Shown piece by piece: positions 57,487 to 64,000 of a stretch of DNA of 64,000 nucleotides; within the stretch, counting starts at the first letter, position 1, and every line of letters starts with the position of its first letter. Origin of the DNA: Sweltsa coloradensis (taxonomy: Eukaryota > Arthropoda > Insecta > Plecoptera > Chloroperlidae); assembly GCA_024449915.1 (NCBI GenBank), contig JAMZAV010000366.1, positions 1-64,000 of the forward strand, given 5' to 3'. The position numbers and the translations under genes are program-made. The notes under the pieces are model-generated. The model was given only the letters and a program-made list of their open reading frames with translations, searched no databases and was not told the origin of the DNA.

Positions 57487-58241
57487 CTAGGAAAACGCTT
57501 AAGTCCCGCCGCGTTGTTGGATGAGCGTAATTGGTGCATTGAGTAGCCAAGTGTTATGCGGATTTTCTGTTGTTTTGTGAAAAAATCATTACTAAGTTGA
57601 AGATTTTTTTAAAATTTATTTAAATTAAATCAAAAGTAAACTTTAATTTTTAATTTTTTTAATTAATCGTAATTTTAAAAAAAGAAAAAAATCGTAAAAT
57701 TTTGATTTTCATAAGAAATAATTATTCGATTGTACTCAAATTTCAAACGAATATATTAATTCAAAAAATTAAGGTTCTGTGAAAAAATCATTACAATCGG
57801 ATAAAGCATGTTGGTGTTATAAGGCAAAGAATTGATTTTAAAAAGAAAAAACCCGTAAAATTTCAATTTTCATGAGAAATAATTTTTCGATTGCGCTCAA
57901 ATTTCACACGAATACCTAAATTCATAAAATTAAGACGCTGTGAAAAAATCATTAAAATCGGATAAAGCATGTAGGTGTTATAAATCGAAGAAATTTTTAA
58001 AAAATCAAAAAAAATCGTAAAATTGCGATTTTCATGAGAAATAATTTTTCGATTGCGCTCAAAAACGTGGCAGTTCTAAGTTCAGAGATTTCGAAGGCCT
58101 CCATAAAATGTCATCGCAATCGGAGTATCGGTTGAACCGGAATCGTGTGGACAAACAGACAAAAATACAAAAAAAAAAAAAAAACATTCCGGAATTTTTT
58201 CTCCAGTGTAGTGGAATGGAATCTTCGCTACGCTCATCCAA
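57487..58241 (-). mobile_element. Helitron2-like element, subfamily A, full length
   Basis: CTAG|TTTAT at the 3' end and AATTA|TTGGATGAGCG at the 5' end; hairpin intact; three monomers. Contains the uninterrupted site GATTTTCATAAGAAATAATT that is split at 9854 in another copy. Confidence 0.86.
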
Positions 58242-58795
58242 TAATTGATACATACGAGTTTTCTGTTGTACCAACAGCTCTCTTCTCGGCAGATGGTAAT
58301 TATCCAATTAATACATTGCTTTAAAGAAACCAGGAATTCCTCCTCCCTGAAGATTACGGGTGGAAATTGGAAAGTAATCACTATGTGCCAGTAACAAATC
58401 TTCTACCGGCACTTCAAGTGGTGATTGAACTAGTACAATGTGTGTGTGATGTCAGGCTGTGTAACTGCGCAATGCTAGTGTAAAGCAAACGATGTTAGTT
58501 GCACATAAATGTGTCATTGATCAGACGACGACGTTGATGATCGAAACCAATGTAAGGCTTCGAGCCAGATATTAACATATTACTAGGAAAAAGTCCCGCC
58601 ACGTTGATGGATGAGCTTTTTTGTTAAGTTTTTAGTTTGCGTAGGACCACTTTTCCTTTGCAAGTGCTTTTTGAATGCATTGTAGGTGATTGTTGTCAAG
58701 TTTCTATTGTTAATTGTTATTGTAAACCTATAAAAAAACTCATATTAAAACCTTTATTCTATGGATTCTGGCTAACTTTTTCAACTTTTTCTTTT

Positions 58796-59318
58796 GATTG
58801 GATATTGCTTAACGTCTCATATTTATGCAACTTGGCTAATCGAGACGAAGGGTTTGATTGGATATTGCTTTACGTCTCATATTTATGCAACTTGGCTAAT
58901 CGAGACGAAGGGAGGGACGTAAGGGATGACGCGGGGGGACAAGGGGTGGACAGGCCTGTGCTGGTCAGAACCAGCCACAAGCATATGGGGAGGGCAAGGG
59001 TTCCCCCACGTCGTGGTTGTCTCCGTTTCATCACCCGTCCGTGTGGTCATTGTCGTCGCCGTCGGGGAGGTAGTCAAAGGGAAGGGGAAAGTCCCCGACG
59101 ACGACCCAGAGCTCGCCTGTATGCTGTTTTTAATGTAGGCCCTACATCTTGTGCATACATCTTGTGCACCCCCAACACCGGTTCCCGGTACAAGAAGCCA
59201 AGAAGCAGGACTCTGCTCCTGTAAACCCGTGGGCTGACACGGGACATACAGCCACCTTTCGGGCCGCTAGAGACGAAGGGAGGGACGTAAGGGATGACAC
59301 GGGGGGAAAAGGGGTTTT
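58796..59318 (-). mobile_element. Composite SINE-like insertion
   Basis: The minus-strand 3' tail GTTAAGCAATATCCAATC matches the 5S-SINE tail and is present twice in tandem (58796-58850, 58853-58912). Then follow the GC-rich G1 repeat middle part (58918-59115) and a CTTCTTGTACCGGGAACCGG block. Flanked by TTTTTCTTT on both sides, a plausible 9-bp target duplication. Confidence 0.68.
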
Positions 59319-59586
59319 TCTTTCAGAAAGCAATACATCACTATTACCTTAATGTCCATGTAAAATATTAATGTTGTAGCCCAACCCGTTTGGTCAGAAT
59401 CGGCCCAAATGTCACAAAAATATCGCACCAAAAATCGGGAAAAAAATCGTAAAAGTACGATATTCATGGGAAATATTTCTTCGATTGTACCAAAAAACGT
59501 GGCAAGTCTAAGTTCAGAGATTTCGAAGGTCCCCTCCAATTTACATCAAGATCGCATATGCCGTTTGCCCGGTAGCGTGCAAACAG

Positions 59587-60105
59587 TGTGGCTTGTTGTC
59601 GTTGGTCTTGTGGTTAGCGTATCTGCTTCCAAAGCAGAAAGTCCAGGGTTCGATTCCCGCCGAGGTCAGAAGTTTTTTAACTTCTGATTTGGACTTAAGT
59701 CCATCAGTTCTTGTCTTAGGAGTTTGTAAACGGTGACTTTGGAGCCGTCCTAGCAACAAAGCACAAAATAAATTCAGAGTTGTTCTGAATCGGCCTTGTT
59801 GATTCTGGCGTTGATTCGCGGGTGTTCGCACTGTCAATAATAAATAAATAAATAAATAATTTTATTTAGAGTCTACCCACTCAGTTATATAACTGACTGA
59901 TTAATATATAATATATATATGATATAACCACTGATTGCTTTATTTCCTATTAAAAATATATATCTTTGGTTGGTTATCGCTCACTCGTCGATTGCGTCGG
60001 GGCCTACAGGGTTGGCTTGGTCGCTTTGATTTACTGTCCCCCACTGAAAATCAGTTATATAACTGAGTGGGTAGACTCTAAATACAATTTATTTATTTTT
60101 AAAAA
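59587..60105 (+). mobile_element. tRNA-derived SINE, copy 2, with inverted tail segments
   Basis: Head: GTTGGTCTTGTGGTTAGCGT, CTGC/GCAG stem with loop TTCCAAA, GGTTCGATTCCCGCC. Body as in copy 1 at 15381. After an AAATA tail comes a minus copy of the AGTTATATAACTGA tail (59869-59898), then a plus copy (60053-60080), forming a ~30-bp inverted repeat. Confidence 0.78.
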
Positions 60106-60174
60106 AACAATCCACATTGGAGCTAAATTTTTTGAGGGGTCAGTGAAATTAAAGTCTTCGCTTTGCTCATCCAA

Positions 60175-60999
60175 TAGTCTATTCTAGAGACACTGAAAGT
60201 AAAGTGAATGTAAAATATAATGGGTTGTAGGCCTACTGTAAAAAATTAAATTGCCATTGAACCGTTACCATACCATAATGTTGTGACATGATGTTAACAA
60301 CAAATTAATTGTACAATAAAATTTAAAATCCAAACATGTAAACAACGCCATATTATTATCGACTTGGTAAGAGTAAATATCCAATATTAATGAAGTATTA
60401 GCTTATTTAGATCTGCCCTCCACCCCCCTTACTCTTGTTATACCACGGAACTATTCACTGTTCTGTAGAACAAAGATGATTTTATTCAAACAATATTTTG
60501 GAAGGTTAATAGGATGTTAACAATTTGCAATCATGGTATTTGTCGGTAATATTCTGGCAATTAATAAGTAATGGGAATGAATATTCGAGAGGAAACAAAA
60601 CGTTTAATCACTAACAAAGGCAACCCCGTATTTTTTTAGAAGGATCGGAAATTATGGGGAAATTATGGGTCGGAAGTATAAGACCATGTTTAATTGCATT
60701 GTTTACATCAATCCAATGGAAAATCCTAAAAGGTTGACAGTGTGTCGCCACCTGGACCAGAAATCCAATACAGCGTGAAACTTTACTAACGATGAAACAT
60801 GATTTGGCGTTTAACCACTTAGGTACGCGAATCGAATTTAGTAATTTACCACATTGGCCCAAATTAAGCACGGTCTTGAATAAAGTAACTAGACCCCCAA
60901 TTTTTCAAAATCATTTAAAGAAAAATAATGTTAGGGTCAAGGCCTATGTTTCTTCCAGTGTAGGGCCAAGCACAAGCTCCACAGCTCACCAGTCTGATT
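60175..60999. other. Gene-free stretch
   Basis: No supported gene or mobile element. Confidence 0.4.
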
Positions 61000-61587
61000 T
61001 AGGGATGACATCGATTCTAAAAAATTGGAATCGATCATCGTGACGTCACCCAAGAATAGATTCCGAAGCAAAAACTTTTTTTGTGGTCATTTTCCGCGGA
61101 GCCTGAGATGACATCACACCCGCCCATCGCACGTCGAGTGGGGAAGGCGAGGCGGAGCGCAGAAGCCAATGCGCTTGAGTTGTATTGCGGGTGGCCTATG
61201 TTCAGGTGCTTTTTCAGATGCAAGACCATGAAAATAACGCGAGTGCCGTTTTTGAGATTGAATTTTCGGGAAAAACATCGCGCTATATTCGGGCCAATAT
61301 AGATCACAAGCAGGTACTAGGTATGAAATCTATTCCAAAAAATGGATTTGATCATTGTGACCTAAGAATTGATTTGGAATCTATTTCCAAGAAAAACTTT
61401 TTAACTGTATGCACCATTATTTTAGTGGTCTTTCTCTGCGGGGCTTTGATACGCGGCAATATTCCTTGCTCTGGCACGCTGCAAAACACGGCGCGTGAAC
61501 GTTTAAACTGTAGAGTTCCTCCAATTTGGAATCGACGCAAAGGAATCGATCCGAAATCAATTAATCGGTTCCGCCATATCATCCCTA
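61000..61587. mobile_element. hAT-like element with TAGGGATGAYAT ends
   Basis: Ends TAGGGATGACATCGATTC and complement of TAGGGATGATATGGCGG. Repeated GAATCGATC / GATTTGGAATC motifs lie inside. The flanking 8-mers (GTCTGATT, GTTAGTAT) are not a convincing duplication, so the class rests on the TAGGG terminus. The 135-codon frame inside has no recognised domain. Confidence 0.55.
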
Positions 61588-61637
61588 GTTAGTATGTACA
61601 TTGAAAATATAAAGTTTGATGAGTGGAATGTGTCTTA

Positions 61638-62246
61638 AAGTGCTGCGCACAATTGGCATAGCATAAGCGTAGCGCAACGCAAGCACAACGCAAGAAATAT
61701 AAACAAGTGCACCTGGCTGCTTGAACACACAATTCACGTATGCATAGCGTAGGCGCGGAAGCACAGCGCAAGAGATGGTTATATTTTATATTTCTTATGC
61801 TTGTGCTTGCGTTTGACCAATAGGAATCCAGAAACAACACGACTCAACACAAACGCCCATTTTCAGTTAAATCAAATTCACAACTATTGTTGTTTGTGAA
61901 AGTGTAAAATTATTAATCATGGACGAACTCACAGAAGACGACGTCATTATCGAGTATGAAGTTGAGTCGACGTCTAGCGACGAGCTGCTAATTACGTATT
62001 TTAGGCAATATCCGCATCTCTATGACAATAATAGGCTACTGCAAATGGTTTCAAAGACGAAATGTCAAACGCAAAGTTGACATGCAGTCATCTGATCACG
62101 AGCCTTCTAAAACTTTGCACAGCCATGTAGTTTCTTTACGCCACTCTTCCGTTATGACAATTGTGCACGCCTACATTCCTTGTGTTGCGCTTATGTTGCG
62201 CTTGCGTTGTGCTACGCTTATGCTATGCCAATTGTGCGCCGCACTT
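61638..62246. mobile_element. Inverted-repeat element encoding a MADF-like peptide
   Basis: About 45-bp inverted ends with few mismatches (GCGCACAATTGGCATAGCAT then AAGCGTAGC...). Flanked by TA on both sides. Encodes the ORF at 61919-62080. PIF/Harbinger elements commonly carry a MADF/Myb partner protein, so that superfamily is favoured although the TWA duplication is not clear. Confidence 0.68.
61919..62080 (+). CDS. Short MADF-domain-like ORF (N-terminal part)
   Basis: 53 codons starting MDELTEDDVIIEYEVEST, then SSDELLITYFRQYPHLYDNN and a stop after KTKCQTQS. 'LLI.Y.R.YPHLYD' is the opening helix of MADF domains (DNA-binding relatives of Myb/SANT). An acidic N-terminal lead is common in such transposon-encoded proteins. 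The rest of the domain is missing, so this is a truncated remnant. Confidence 0.6.
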   Translation: MDELTEDDVIIEYEVESTSSDELLITYFRQYPHLYDNNRLLQMVSKTKCQTQS

Positions 62247-62595
62247 TATATGCTCAGGCTTTGCAAACTAATTAGCATATTTTACAATATTATAATTTTA
62301 AAATATGAGTGGTCAACAGGGCAATTACTCCAACGCCACCTTGTTTTGTAACTAAAGCAGGGTTGCCACCAACTTATTATTTTTATCCTTGAAAGATACT
62401 TAAAAAATCCTGAGAAATCCTTGAAAATAGCTATTTAGTATTTTGTGTATTATTACGTGAAGGAATGATTGAAATTTTCAGGATTTTTGGTGAATTTAAC
62501 CAACATTACATGCGAGCATATGCCCAAGAATCCGAATTTTCTTAGAATATGTATCAACTTTTTAGTTTTTGCCATTGTGTCTCATATTTGCTGGG

Positions 62596-62662
62596 CGGGG
62601 CATACTTTTATTACAACTGCTATCATTGACTATCATCAAAGCGGGCTATGCTTAAAAACCGT
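62596..62662 (+). repeat. SINE tail fragment matching 54112-54177
   Basis: GGGCATACTTTTATTACAAC, CTATCATT and GCTATGCTTAAAAACC match the segment following the tRNA-like hairpin. Confidence 0.65.
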
Positions 62663-62675
62663 ATATTCATTATTA

Positions 62676-63319
62676 CTAGGAAAACGTTCAAGTCCCGTCG
62701 CGTTGTTGAGCGAGCACCGGTACGTGCAACACGACCAGAGTACGACATTCCCATAATGTTACATACCAATAAGTCTTTAAGGTCTTGACCGATTTAGCTG
62801 AAAATTTGTAAAATAGGAGAGAATGGATAAAATCCACCGCCATCTAGAGGACCTTGACATCATTTCTTTGGGAAAACTATTTTAACTCTTTGATAACAAA
62901 TAATACACTGCTTCCTCGATAGTATTTTGATTACTTCTAGGTGGCAGTGCATAGTGACCAGAATTCTCGTGGACTTTTCGTTGCCATGGTAACGTTACTT
63001 TTGTTATTTCTATCTACACTACTTAAGGTCTTGACCGATTTAGCTGAAAATTTGTAAAATAGGAGAGAATGGTGTACTTATTGACACTGCAAAATTTCAT
63101 AACGATCGGAACATTTATTTTTATTTTTATAACCAACGATCGGATTTTGTTCAAAAACTATACAGCAACCCGCATAGGTGGTATGTACATGTGTGCAAAA
63201 TGTCAGGTCGATCAGAGAAACGGTGCGACCTGTACCGAAGCAGTAACAGAAAAAAAACAAAAAAAAACAGACATTCGAGCCATAAGAGTTAAGTGGAGAT
63301 GCTCGCTACACTCGCTCAA
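62676..63319 (-). mobile_element. Helitron2-like element, subfamily C/A hybrid end
   Basis: 5' end TTGAGCGAGTGTAGCGAGCA and body as in subfamily C (TTGCCATGGTAACG, CCACCGCCATCTAGAGGACC). The 3' loop (GACGGGACTTGAA) resembles subfamily A rather than C, suggesting end swapping. CTAG|T preserved. Confidence 0.8.
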
Positions 63320-63960
63320 TTATTATTATTATTATTATTACTATTATTATTAGCCGGTGCTACTGCAAGGTTACCTACCAGACCTACCTTGTTCCAATAT
63401 TGACATATACAGCAGACTTGGAATATGACAACAGTGGATGAGAGCCTTGTGCAGGCTGTAGATATGAAGTTTTTGAGAAGCAGTGTAGGTAAGACTAGAT
63501 GGGACCGAATACGGAATGAGGATATCCGAGATCAAGTGGGCGTGAGGAATTTAATTGAGCGAATTGGAGAGAGAAGACATGTCAAAACAAAAGGATGGAA
63601 AGAGCAAGATTACCAAGAAGGATGATATATATATATATATTTTATATTTCCGACTCCTGTTTCCAACTTGAGTTAGATCAGGGGGTGGCTATAGCCACTA
63701 ATTTTCTAGGGCCTTTTATGAGTTGTTAACACTGGCTTGCCAGGCCTGTCATGTCCTCTTCAGGTTTGGAGGAGACCAAGGGGCAGACCACGACAACAAT
63801 GGCAGAATAGTGTGAGAAAAGATGCGGAACAGCGAGGAGGAGAAGACTGGAATGTGGTGGAAGGAGAGGAGTAGTGGCAGGACAGATGAAGAGGCCTGTC
63901 TTCAATGTCAACCCAACACAGAGTTGGAAGTGGCAACAGATAATGATGATTAAAAATAAT
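63320..63960 (+). pseudogene. 3' end of a LINE reverse-transcriptase polyprotein
   Basis: After a TTA run (63321-63351) the + strand reads DESLVQAVDMKFLRSSVGKT, RWDRIRNEDIRDQVGVRNLI, ERIGERR (63438-63578), then after an interruption (about 63600-63765) RRPRGRPRQQWQNSVRKDAE and DWNVVEGEE. This is the usual order of the C-terminal tail of endonuclease/RT LINEs. The end is GATAATGATGATTAAA, a typical tail. The catalytic core is absent. Confidence 0.82.
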
Positions 63961-64000
63961 GTATGAATTTCATTTTCATGTATTTTTAACTATGGTATAG

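Larger units (their letters stand above)
58583..60174 (-). mobile_element. Helitron2-like element, subfamily A2, carrying two later insertions
   Basis: Matches 21370-22210 at both ends and in the interior, but is interrupted at 58796-59318 and at 59587-60105. The 3' hairpin is degraded (CTAGGAAAAAGTCCCGCCAC on the + strand). The 5' end is TTGGATGAGCAAAGCG. Confidence 0.8.

Noticed and set aside
61185..61592. 135-codon + strand ORF
   Set aside because: It runs through the hAT-like element and repeats within it; a 76-codon antisense frame mirrors it and no domain is recognisable.

Overview
This window is AT-rich, intron-rich animal nuclear DNA. It holds one clearly recognisable host gene, a RAS guanyl-releasing protein (RasGRP) gene on the + strand at about 33.9-52.2 kb, set in very dense repetitive DNA. 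The host looks like an invertebrate metazoan: it has one RasGRP gene with small exons and introns of 0.1-3 kb, many small DNA-transposon derivatives, tRNA- and 5S-derived SINEs, and stretches saturated with the hexamer AGGCCT. I cannot name the phylum from sequence alone.

Layout. 0-5 kb: a LINE-type ORF, a LINE 3' relic, and a nested inverted-repeat composite interrupted by a hAT element. 4.9-24 kb: a swarm of short elements that end in a small hairpin plus CTAG and have asymmetric terminal inverted repeats, the architecture of non-autonomous Helitron2/Helentron elements. Among them lie a decayed LINE with a YADD reverse transcriptase, other LINE relics, SINEs, fold-back elements and MITEs. 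24.5-27.5 kb: tRNA-SINEs and a MITE family, one copy of which contains another MITE. 27.6-33.7 kb: a 6.1-kb segment bounded by perfect 33-bp inverted repeats and mirror-image arrays of a GTTGAATCC-like minisatellite; it ends 180 bp before the first RasGRP coding exon and contains a 365-bp hAT element with a perfect 8-bp target duplication.

33.9-52.2 kb: RasGRP. Thirteen coding exons join in frame with canonical splice sites to give about 957 residues: RasGEF N-domain, CDC25/RasGEF catalytic domain, two canonical EF-hands, a complete diacylglycerol-type C1 zinc finger, a long Ser/Pro-rich region and a C-terminal coiled coil. By family knowledge this is a DAG- and Ca-responsive exchange factor for Ras/Rap GTPases at membranes. 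Its introns hold a hAT element, a TTAA-flanked element, MITEs, SINE-like repeats and five copies of a 19-bp motif.

52.2-64 kb: 3' flank with a tRNA-like hairpin, a full 5S-rRNA-derived SINE with a 13-bp target duplication, more Helitron2-like elements (one carrying two later insertions), an element encoding a short MADF-like ORF, and a LINE 3' end.

The most notable non-genic signal is the Helitron2-like swarm: three subfamilies sharing a 3' hairpin and CTAG end, with internal evidence for precise insertion at A|T without target duplication. No Rep/helicase ORF lies in the window, so any movement would need a partner elsewhere.
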